A DNA stretch of 64,000 nt from NCBI RefSeq assembly GCF_008642375.1, contig NZ_CP029194.1, forward strand, positions 5,325,001 through 5,389,000, read 5' to 3'. The notes under the pieces were generated by a model. That model was not told where the DNA came from, did not search any database, and worked only from the letters and a program-made list of their open reading frames with translations. The position numbers and the translations under genes are program-made. The stretch is from Streptomyces venezuelae. Its GTDB lineage: Bacteria > Actinomycetota > Actinomycetes > Streptomycetales > Streptomycetaceae. This document shows positions 11,807-18,886 of the stretch, piece after piece. The first letter of the stretch is position 1. Each line of letters opens with the position of its first letter.

Positions 11807-13664
11807 CTCCCGACAGGGACGCGCGGGGCGGGGCGGGAACACACGGGCGATCGTGCTGGCCGCGTGCGGCGGGCTCGTCGTCACCGGGTGCGCGACGATG
11901 CCCGACAGCGGTGACGTGGAGACGGTGAAGGGGGCGAACCTCGGTGACTCGCAGGTGCGGGTCTATGCCGTCGCCCCCCGGGAGAACGCCGACCCGGACG
12001 AGATCGTCGACGGCTTCCTGGAGGCCATGACCAGCGACGACCCCGGTTTCGCCACCGCCCGCAAGTATCTGACGGACGCTGCCTCGAAGACCTGGAAGCC
12101 GGAGCAGAGCATTACGGTGCTCACCACCGCGCCCGACCGCGAACAGGCCGACCGGAACGCCGACCCGGACAACCAGGGCCGCGCCTACCCGCTCTCCGGC
12201 CGCAAGATCGCGACGGTGGACGCCCGCCACGCCTACCAGCCGCACAGCCCCGCCGCGTACGTCCAGTCGATCCACGTCGTGCAGCAGCCCTCCGAGGACG
12301 GCAAGGGCAAGGAATGGCGCATCGACAGCCTGCCGTCCGGTCTGGTGCTCGGCGAGGCCGATTTCCTGCGCAACTACCGGTCGGTCAACAAGTACTACTT
12401 CGCCTCCCGGGAGGACTGGCTCGTGGCCGACCCGGTCTACATCCGGCAGCGGCAGGACCCGGTCACCCGGATGGATCCCGTGACGCAGACCGTCAAGGCG
12501 CTGCTCGAAGGGCCGACGAACTGGCTGAAGACGGCCGTCGACTCGCAGTTTCCCTCCGGTACGGAGCTGAAGGCGGGTGTCACCTCGCTGGCGACGGACG
12601 ACCAGTCCACGCTGAAGGTGCCGCTCAACGCCAAGGCCGAGCTGGTGAGCGGCGAGGCGTGCCGGCGGATGGCGGCGCAGCTGCTCTTCACACTGGGCGA
12701 CCTGACCTCCGTACGCGTCGAGCAGGTCGAGCTCCTGAAGCCGAAGGGGGAGTCCCTGTGCCGCCTGGGCAAGGAGCAGGCGGCGGAGTTCGCGGCGGTC
12801 CGCAACACCGCGCCGCAGGAGAACCCGTACTTCCTCGACGAGCACGGCAAGCTGAAGATGCTGGCGGTCCAGGGCAAGGAGACCGACGAGCCCGCAGGGG
12901 TCGTGCCGGGGCCGTTCGGCAGCGGCACGACGCCGCTCACCTCGGTCGCCGTCGACCGTGGTGAGACCCGGGCCGCCGGGGTCGGGTCGGGCGGACGCGA
13001 TCTGTTCGTCTCCTCGATCACCACGGAGCAGGACCCGCTGCCGGCGGTGCTGTCGAGCAAGGCGGTCCGTCCCACGGACCGGCTCTCCGCGCCGAGCTGG
13101 GACGGCCGGGGCGACCTCTGGGTCGCCGACCGCAACCCCGCCGACGCGCACCTGTGGATGGTGCCGGGCGGCTCCGGCGAACCCGTCGAGGTCCGTGCGC
13201 CGTGGCTGACGGAGGGCATGCGCGTGGAGGCCCTGCGGGTCTCGGCGGACGGCGTGCGGATCGCCCTGCTGGTCAAGCAGGGGGAGCGCACCACCTTGCA
13301 GATCGGCCGGATCGAGCGGCAGAAGGAGGGCGCGGAGCCCGCGGTTTCGGTCGTCGACCTGCAGCCCGCCGCGCCGCGCATGGAGTCGGTCACGGCCGTC
13401 TCCTGGGCCGGGCCGAGCCGTCTGGTCGTCGTCGGCAAGGAGGCGGGCGGCGTCCAGCAGATCCGCTACCTCCAGACGGACGGCTCGACCTCGGCGAGCT
13501 CGGTGCTCCCCGGCCTGAACGGGGTGACCTCGGTCGCCGCGCCGAACGGCGACGGGGCGCCGGTGGTGGCGAATTCCGGGAACGACGGCATCGTCCGGCT
13601 GGCTCCGGGCACCAACTGGCAGTCGGTGGTCAAGTCGGGCGCTTCGGCGGTCTACCCCGGGTAG
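11796..13664 (+). CDS. lpqB: Lipoprotein LpqB, GerMN and beta-propeller domains
   Basis: A 622-aa lipoprotein. The start is GTG 11796 (VGADSRQGR), preceded by GGGAGGACGG and overlapping the mtrB end. A lipobox lies near residue 32 (LVVTGCATMPDSG). A GerMN domain is at about residues 220-340 (LLEGPTNWLKTAV), followed by a beta-propeller-like LpqB C-terminal domain with repeated W-rich strands (APSWDGRGDLWVADRN). LpqB is the accessory lipoprotein of MtrAB, lying outside the membrane and modulating MtrB signalling. The frame is open further upstream, but those codons lie inside mtrB. Confidence 0.96.
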   Translation: MGADSRQGRAGRGGNTRAIVLAACGGLVVTGCATMPDSGDVETVKGANLGDSQVRVYAVAPRENADPDEIVDGFLEAMTSDDPGFATARKYLTDAASKTWKPEQSITVLTTAPDREQADRNADPDNQGRAYPLSGRKIATVDARHAYQPHSPAAYVQSIHVVQQPSEDGKGKEWRIDSLPSGLVLGEADFLRNYRSVNKYYFASREDWLVADPVYIRQRQDPVTRMDPVTQTVKALLEGPTNWLKTAVDSQFPSGTELKAGVTSLATDDQSTLKVPLNAKAELVSGEACRRMAAQLLFTLGDLTSVRVEQVELLKPKGESLCRLGKEQAAEFAAVRNTAPQENPYFLDEHGKLKMLAVQGKETDEPAGVVPGPFGSGTTPLTSVAVDRGETRAAGVGSGGRDLFVSSITTEQDPLPAVLSSKAVRPTDRLSAPSWDGRGDLWVADRNPADAHLWMVPGGSGEPVEVRAPWLTEGMRVEALRVSADGVRIALLVKQGERTTLQIGRIERQKEGAEPAVSVVDLQPAAPRMESVTAVSWAGPSRLVVVGKEAGGVQQIRYLQTDGSTSASSVLPGLNGVTSVAAPNGDGAPVVANSGNDGIVRLAPGTNWQSVVKSGASAVYPG

Positions 13665-13854
13665 GGGAGCGGGCGAAATCGTCGGGTCGAGCTGCGACCT
13701 GACGGATTCGGGGTGCCCGGCCGGTGCTCGGCGGGGTTTCCGGTGCGGGGCCGGTGTGCCTCGGTGCGGGGGCCGGGCGGCGGGCCCCGGGAGCGGTGGC
13801 TGACGGTTTTCCACAGGGGTGGTCCGTGGCGGCGGGAGCGCGCACAGTGGAGTC

Positions 13855-14670
13855 ATGCGGGGGTGGTGGCGCGAGATCGCCGGGCTGGTGCTGCCGGTGG
13901 CCTGCGGAGGCTGCGGCAGGCCGCGCACCGTCCTGTGCCCGGAGTGCGCGGGCGCGCTGACCGGCTCAGGACCGCGCAGGGTGCAGCCCGCGCCCGAACC
14001 CGCGGGGCTGCCGGCGGTCCATGCCGCCGCGCCGTACGCCGACGCCGTACGGGAACTCCTCCTCGCTCACAAGGAACGTGGGGCGCTGGCGCTCGCCGGA
14101 CCCCTGGGCGGGGCGCTCGCCGCCGCCGTGACGGCCGCTGCCGGGCCCGTCACGGGCCCCGCCTCCCCGCCCCTGCTCCTTGTACCGATGCCGTCCTCAC
14201 GGCGCTCCGTGCGGGCGCGTGGCCACGATCCGACGCGACGGATCGCGCTGGCCGCGGCCGCCCGGCTGCGGCGTGCCGGGCGGGCCGCGCGGGTCGTGCC
14301 CGTGCTGCGTCAACGGCGGTACGTGGCGGACCAGGCGGGTCTCGGAGCGCGCGGACGGCTGGCGAACCTCTCGGGGGCGCTGGAGGTCGTACCGGGCGGT
14401 GCGCGCCTGCTCGGGACCGGAAGGGTGGTTCTCGTGGACGATCTGATGACGACGGGCGCCTCGCTCGCGGAGGCGGCGCGCGCACTCGGAGCCGTACACC
14501 GACCGTTCATTCCTGGATTACCTCAGGCAATGACGGAAAGATCGCAGGAGAGTTCCGCGCAGCACGGATTCGAACAGCGGCGGGCGGCTGTGATCGCATC
14601 CTCTCCCGCTTCGTTCGAAATAAACCGGAACTCGCCGGGAACTTGGATCGTTGCAGGTGGTGAGAGGTGA
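13855..14670 (+). CDS. comFC: ComFC-family phosphoribosyltransferase
   Basis: A 271-aa protein. The zinc-finger-like N-terminus has two Cys pairs (CGGCGRP and LCPEC), and the PRPP-binding loop reads VVLVDDLMTTGAS. These are hallmarks of ComF/GntX proteins, linked to DNA uptake in other bacteria; the role in Streptomyces is unclear. I start at ATG 13855 (MRGWWREIAG) rather than an upstream frame lacking similarity. Between the PRPP loop helix and the terminal ASSPASFEINRN motif there are about 30 extra residues, and 12 more follow the motif. Base composition becomes visibly less GC-rich from about 14500 on. Confidence 0.88.
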   Translation: MRGWWREIAGLVLPVACGGCGRPRTVLCPECAGALTGSGPRRVQPAPEPAGLPAVHAAAPYADAVRELLLAHKERGALALAGPLGGALAAAVTAAAGPVTGPASPPLLLVPMPSSRRSVRARGHDPTRRIALAAAARLRRAGRAARVVPVLRQRRYVADQAGLGARGRLANLSGALEVVPGGARLLGTGRVVLVDDLMTTGASLAEAARALGAVHRPFIPGLPQAMTERSQESSAQHGFEQRRAAVIASSPASFEINRNSPGTWIVAGGER

Positions 14671-14672
14671 GA

Positions 14673-14950
14673 GCACCCGATCGGAGGTATGTCGCGGTAG
14701 CGGGTGCCGACACCCGTCCGAAGGGGCTATGTTCGGTTGTGAGGAATGGCGAATGCCACTGCCTCGCCGAATACATGGTTGCGCCTACAGGACAGGAGTT
14801 CAGGGCGAATTAACCTCGTGTCGATGGGGTGGGGATCTTGTCGACTGGGGAGGAGGAGGTGAAAGTCGCCGAGTCCGAGCTCCGGTAACCACCGGAGTCT
14901 GGTGCAAAGGGAGATGCCCTGCGGCCAAGGTGCCGATCAGGGCGATCCGG
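14673..14950 (+). ncRNA. Structured leader between comFC and hpf, candidate raiA-motif RNA
   Basis: This region of about 290 bp has no gene and lower GC than its flanks, and it sits where raiA-motif RNAs are known in Actinobacteria and Firmicutes. Seen pairings are GCACCCG (14673-14679) with CGGGTGC (14701-14707), which competes with CGGGTG (14701) pairing CACCCG (14711-14716). Others are GTCGA (14820) with TCGAC (14841), and the perfect hairpin CTCCGGT-AACC-ACCGGAG (14880-14897). The naming rests on synteny and structure, since I cannot run a covariance model. Exact ends are uncertain. Confidence 0.55.
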
Positions 14951-14964
14951 GAACGGAGTTCTGC

Positions 14965-15645
14965 GTGGACATCGTCGTCAAGGGCCGCAAGACCGAGGTG
15001 CCCGAGCGGTTCCGCAAGCACGTGGCCGAGAAGCTGAAGCTGGAGAAGATCCAGAAGCTCGACGGCAAGGTGATCAGCCTCGACGTCGAGGTGTCCAAGG
15101 AGCACAACCCGCGGCAGGCCGACCGGTCGGACCGCGTGGAGATCACCCTCCACTCCCGAGGCCCGGTGATCCGGGCCGAAGCGGCGGCAGGCGACCCGTA
15201 CGCAGCCCTCGACCTCGCCAGCGACAAGCTGGAGGCCCGGCTGCGCAAGCAGCACGACAAGCGATACACCCGCCGTGGCAACGGCAGGCTGTCGGCAGCG
15301 GAGGTCGGGGACGTGGTGCCCGGCGCCGCCCAGCTCAACGGAAACGGCCAGCTGGTCGCCGACGAGTCCGACAAGGTGCCCACCACGATGATGGGCTCGA
15401 TCGAGGTCCAGGGCGAAGGCCCGCTGGTGGTGCGTGAGAAGACCCACCGGGCCGCCCCCATGACGCTCGACCAGGCGCTCTACGAGATGGAGCTGGTCGG
15501 CCACGACTTCTATCTGTTCGTCGACTCGGACAACAAGCAGCCGAGCGTCGTCTACCGGCGACACGCGTACGACTACGGCGTCATCCACCTGGAGAGCGAC
15601 CCGCTCGCCGAGGGCGGCGGCGCCGGCGGTGCACTCGGCGGCTGA
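14965..15645 (+). CDS. hpf: Long-form ribosome hibernation promoting factor
   Basis: A 226-aa protein starting at GTG 14965 (VDIVVKGRKTEVPERFRKHV). The N-terminal S30AE domain (about 1-100) is followed by a variable linker and the C-terminal dimerisation domain (about 165-222, DQALYEMELVGHDFYLF and YRRHAYDYGVIHL). The length is that of long HPF, which joins two 70S ribosomes into inactive 100S dimers in stationary phase or stress. GGAACGGAG lies about 8 nt upstream of the start. The structured leader in front suggests RNA-level control. Confidence 0.95.
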   Translation: MDIVVKGRKTEVPERFRKHVAEKLKLEKIQKLDGKVISLDVEVSKEHNPRQADRSDRVEITLHSRGPVIRAEAAAGDPYAALDLASDKLEARLRKQHDKRYTRRGNGRLSAAEVGDVVPGAAQLNGNGQLVADESDKVPTTMMGSIEVQGEGPLVVREKTHRAAPMTLDQALYEMELVGHDFYLFVDSDNKQPSVVYRRHAYDYGVIHLESDPLAEGGGAGGALGG

Positions 15646-15692
15646 CGGCCCGCCACCGCACCACCCACAAACACCTCAGGAGTCCCACACGG

Positions 15693-15728
15693 TGCCCCTG
15701 GAGCGCGGTTCGCGCCCCCAGGGGCACC
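15693..15728 (+). terminator. Hairpin after hpf
   Basis: GTGCCCCTGG (15693) pairs perfectly with CCAGGGGCAC (15719), and an inner GCGCG/CGCGC extends the stem. There is no T run, so it may be a Streptomyces-type terminator without a U tract or an mRNA-end stabiliser. Confidence 0.6.
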
Positions 15729-15860
15729 CCCGCGCGCCCATGGGTAACCCCGCGCGCCGCCGGGGCATGAAATCATGTCGTGCACGCCAACCGGTGCTCG
15801 TCGAGCAGCGGTTGGAGGACCGGAAACGAATTCAGGCCACGGCCTTCAGGGGGAGGAACG

Positions 15861-16628
15861 ATGGCGGACAGCTTCGGGCCGGTGCTCAGGGGGCGTGAGC
15901 CCTTTGGGGCAGTCACTCCGGAGAGCGCGCCGGACGGATCGGATTCGGACAGTGCCGACTGTCGCAAGGAGCCGATTCGGGTCCTTGTCGTGGACGATCA
16001 CGCCCTCTTCCGTCGAGGCCTGGAGATCGTCCTCGCCCAGGAGGAGGACATTCAGGTCGTCGGCGAGGCCGGTGACGGGGCCGAGGCGGTCGACAAGGCC
16101 GCCGATCTGCTGCCGGACATCGTCCTGATGGACGTGAGGATGCCCCGGCGCGGCGGCATCGAGGCGTGCACCTCGATCAAGGAGGTGGCCCCCAGCGCGA
16201 AGATCATCATGCTGACGATCAGCGACGAGGAGGCCGACCTCTACGACGCGATCAAGGCAGGGGCGACCGGCTACCTCCTCAAGGAGATCTCCACCGACGA
16301 GGTCGCCACGGCGATCCGCGCGGTCGCCGACGGGCAGTCGCAGATCAGTCCGTCGATGGCGTCCAAGCTCCTCACCGAGTTCAAGTCGATGATCCAGCGC
16401 ACCGACGAGCGCAGGCTCGTGCCCGCGCCTCGGCTGACGGACCGTGAGCTGGAGGTCCTCAAGCTCGTCGCGACCGGCATGAACAACCGGGACATCGCCA
16501 AGGAGCTCTTCATCTCCGAGAACACGGTGAAGAACCACGTGCGGAACATCCTGGAGAAGCTCCAGCTCCACTCCCGCATGGAGGCCGTGGTCTACGCGAT
16601 GCGGGAGAAGATCCTGGAGATCCGCTGA
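15861..16628 (+). CDS. NarL/LuxR-family response regulator
   Basis: A 255-aa regulator. A 38-residue acidic N-terminal extension precedes the receiver (VLVVDDHALFRRG, phospho-acceptor D91 in VLMDVRMPRRGG, Thr in MLTISDEE, Lys in GYLLKEIS). The C-terminal LuxR-type HTH reads LTDRELEVLKLVATGMNNRD and ISENTVKNHVRNILEKL. The start at ATG 15861 is supported by GGGAGGAACG immediately before it; an upstream in-frame ATG lacks this. No histidine kinase gene is adjacent, so it is an orphan here. The last 117 bp of the gene are repeated downstream. Confidence 0.93.
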   Translation: MADSFGPVLRGREPFGAVTPESAPDGSDSDSADCRKEPIRVLVVDDHALFRRGLEIVLAQEEDIQVVGEAGDGAEAVDKAADLLPDIVLMDVRMPRRGGIEACTSIKEVAPSAKIIMLTISDEEADLYDAIKAGATGYLLKEISTDEVATAIRAVADGQSQISPSMASKLLTEFKSMIQRTDERRLVPAPRLTDRELEVLKLVATGMNNRDIAKELFISENTVKNHVRNILEKLQLHSRMEAVVYAMREKILEIR

Positions 16629-16660
16629 GGCTCCGGCACGGGGGAGGTGCTGCTGGGGGT

Positions 16661-16678
16661 CCGGGGGTTATCCCCCGG
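16661..16678 (+). terminator. Perfect hairpin between the regulator gene and its 3' copy
   Basis: CCGGGGG, loop TTAT, then CCCCCGG lie 33 bp after the response regulator stop. It is a plausible transcription end or mRNA stabiliser, and it sits inside the 61-bp spacer separating the two copies of the gene's 3' end. Confidence 0.55.
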
Positions 16679-16689
16679 GGGGATGCAGT

Positions 16690-16806
16690 ATCTCCGAGAA
16701 CGCGGTGAAGAACCACGTGCGGAACATCCTGGAGAAGCTCCAGCTCCACTCCCGCATGGAGGCCGTGGTCTACGCGATGCGGGAGAAGATCCTGGAGATC
16801 CGCTAG
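16690..16806 (+). pseudogene. Duplicated 3' fragment of the response regulator gene
   Basis: This 117-bp stretch repeats 16512-16628, the last 38 codons plus stop of the regulator. Only three bases differ: ACG to GCG in one codon, and TGA to TAG at the end. The frame still encodes the recognition and dimerisation helices (ISENAVKNHVRNILEKL to KILEIR). There is no ATG or ribosome site in that frame, so it is a remnant rather than a gene. It is either a tandem duplication or the trace of an element that integrated at the gene's 3' end. Confidence 0.85.
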
Positions 16807-16847
16807 GGCCGCTGTCGGCGCCCTGGACCGCTGATGGGCTCGTGGGG

Positions 16848-18017
16848 TCAGCCCAGGGCCCGTACCAAGTCCGGGGCGAGCTCCGGGTGGTTCATGCGCT
16901 CCGGGACCACGGAGACCGCGTCGCAGCCGACCCACTCGGCCGCCTCGCGCAGCGCCTGAGCCACCGCCGGTACGGCCTTGGGGCCGTCCAGGGTGACCTG
17001 CCGGGCGACCAGGGTGCCGCCCTCGCGCGCCGGGTCCACCCGGCCGACCAGCCGGCCGCCGGCCAGGACCGGCATCGCGAAGTAGCCGTGCACCCGCTTC
17101 GGCTTCGGCACGTACGCCTCCAGGCGGTGCGTGAAACCGAAGATCCGCTCCGTGCGGGGGCGCTCCCAGATCAGCGAGTCGAACGGCGAGAGCAGCGTCG
17201 TACGGTGCCGGCCGCGCGGCTCCGTCGCCAGCGCCGCCGGGTCCGCCCAGGCGGGCTTCCCCCAGCCCGCCACCGTCACCGGCACCAGACCCGAGGCCTC
17301 GACCACCGCGTCGAACTGCTCGGCCCTGATCCGGTGGTAGTCGGCGATGTCCGCGCGGGTGCCCACACCGAGCGCCTCGCCGGCCTGGCGGACCAGGCGC
17401 CGCACGCACTCGGTGTCGTCCAGGTCGTCGTGGAGCAGCTCCTGCGGGATCGCCCGCTCGGCCAGGTCGTACACCCGCTTCCAGCTGCGCCGCTCCGTGA
17501 CGACGACCTCGCCGTGCATCAGCGCCCGCTCGACGGCGATCTTGGAGTCGGACCAGTCCCACCACTCGCCCTTGTTCTTCGCGCCGCCCAGTTCGGTCGC
17601 CGTCAGCGGCCCCCGGTCCCGCAGCTGGTCGATCACCTTGTCGTACGCCCCCGGGGACAGCTCGTGCCCCCAGTGCGGGCGGTCGCGGTAGGCGCGTCGG
17701 CGGAAGGCGAAGTGCGGCCACTCCTCGACGGGCAGGATGCAGGCGGCGTGCGACCAGTACTCGAAGGCGTGCGACTCGGTCCAGTAGGCGTCCTCGACCG
17801 TCGTACGGCCGACGGCGCCCAGGCGCGCGTACGGGATGAGCTCGTGCGAGCGGGCCAGGACGGAGATCGTGTCGAGCTGGACCTGACCGAGGGCGCGCAG
17901 CACCCCGCGGACCCCGGCCCTGCGGTCGGGCGCCCCCAGGAACCCCTGGGCGCGCAGGGCGATCCGGCGGGCTTCGTCGGCGGAGAGTTCGGCGGCGGGG
18001 CGCGGCGCAGTCGTCAT
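16848..18017 (-). CDS. YcaQ/AlkX-like winged-helix DNA glycosylase
   Basis: A 389-aa HTH_42 superfamily protein. The catalytic motif region reads LGQVQLDTISVLARSHE. The Q-L-D triplet (residues 47-49) fits the Q-phi-D motif of the YcaQ branch rather than the Q-phi-Q of AlkZ. Family members remove alkylated bases and unhook interstrand crosslinks. The start was set at 18017 (MTTAPRPAAEL); a longer in-frame start at 18047 is possible. It follows the acetyltransferase gene by 42 bp on the same strand, suggesting co-transcription. Confidence 0.88.
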   Translation of the reverse strand: MTTAPRPAAELSADEARRIALRAQGFLGAPDRRAGVRGVLRALGQVQLDTISVLARSHELIPYARLGAVGRTTVEDAYWTESHAFEYWSHAACILPVEEWPHFAFRRRAYRDRPHWGHELSPGAYDKVIDQLRDRGPLTATELGGAKNKGEWWDWSDSKIAVERALMHGEVVVTERRSWKRVYDLAERAIPQELLHDDLDDTECVRRLVRQAGEALGVGTRADIADYHRIRAEQFDAVVEASGLVPVTVAGWGKPAWADPAALATEPRGRHRTTLLSPFDSLIWERPRTERIFGFTHRLEAYVPKPKRVHGYFAMPVLAGGRLVGRVDPAREGGTLVARQVTLDGPKAVPAVAQALREAAEWVGCDAVSVVPERMNHPELAPDLVRALG

Positions 18018-18059
18018 GATCCGCACCCTAGAGCTCGGCACTGACAACCGGGCCCGCGA

Positions 18060-18647
18060 TCAGGCCTGGGCGGGCTGATCGCGGGCCGGGAGGTACGGCA
18101 GCGGGCTCGGCAGGCCGAAGTCGGAGGGGAGCAGGGCGCCGACCCAGCAGTCGCGGAGCGTGCCCTTGTTGACGAGGCCGGCCCGCTGGACACCCTCAAC
18201 GGCGAAGCCGACGCGCTCGGCGACCGCGCGCGACCCGGCGTTCCCGAGCTCGGCGCGCCAGAGGAGCCGGGTGCAGCCCAGGCCGGTGAACGCCCAGTGG
18301 GCCAGCGCCCTGACGATCTCCGTCATGTAGCCGTGGCCCCGGTGTTCCGCGCGGAGCCAGTAACCGACCTCCCAGACGCCCGAGCCGCGGCTGGTCAGCG
18401 AGACCGCGGCGAGCAGCGGGCCGCCGGCCACCGGCTCGACGGCGAAGGTGTAGTCCGAGTCCTCGCGCCAGCCGTCCGGCACGAGCCGGTGCAGGAAGAA
18501 CTCGGCGTCCTGCCGGGTGTACGGGTCCGGTACGACCGTCCAGCGCCGGATGTCCGGGTCCTGGCAGATGTCGTACACCGCGTCGGCATCGCCGGGGACG
18601 AAGTTCCGCAGGCGCAGTCGATCGGTGGTGAGGGTGATCGGTTCCAT
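18060..18647 (-). CDS. GNAT-family N-acetyltransferase (RimJ/RimL type)
   Basis: A 195-aa protein with the GNAT fold: TDRLRLRNFVPGDADAVYDI at the start, the acetyl-CoA loop HRGHGYMTEIVRALAHWAF, and the C-terminal AELGNAGSRAVAERVGF. It resembles the ribosomal-protein/small-molecule acetyltransferase branch; the substrate cannot be told. The start at ATG 18647 (MEPITLTTDR) excludes a 23-residue upstream extension with no similarity. It is divergent from secA. Confidence 0.88.
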   Translation of the reverse strand: MEPITLTTDRLRLRNFVPGDADAVYDICQDPDIRRWTVVPDPYTRQDAEFFLHRLVPDGWREDSDYTFAVEPVAGGPLLAAVSLTSRGSGVWEVGYWLRAEHRGHGYMTEIVRALAHWAFTGLGCTRLLWRAELGNAGSRAVAERVGFAVEGVQRAGLVNKGTLRDCWVGALLPSDFGLPSPLPYLPARDQPAQA

Positions 18648-18886
18648 GACTGGATTGTCGTGAGCCGCCCGGCCGGAAGCGAACACTTTTCGGGTGGGGC
18701 GGCACCTTCCGCCCACCTCGTGCGTTCTCTGTGAGGGTGGCCTCGCGGCTCGGGCACTGCGGGCCTCCCTTCGCGAGGGCGGTCTCGCTTACGATGGCCG
18801 TTGCGGTGGGGACCACCTGCCGTGCCCGCGCTCGCGTCGATCACAAGACCCAGTGCCAGGCCCGACCGGCAAGGAGACCAGCCTCA

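Noticed and set aside
14740..14770. A GCCACTG-like string suggesting a cobalamin riboswitch before hpf
   Set aside because: The remaining core B12-box and surrounding conserved segments are missing, and hpf is not a B12-controlled gene. The raiA-motif interpretation fits the position better.
16683..18044. A long plus-strand frame from ATG 16683 through the YcaQ-like gene
   Set aside because: It reads the duplicated regulator fragment out of frame and then runs antisense to the glycosylase gene; no coding features.
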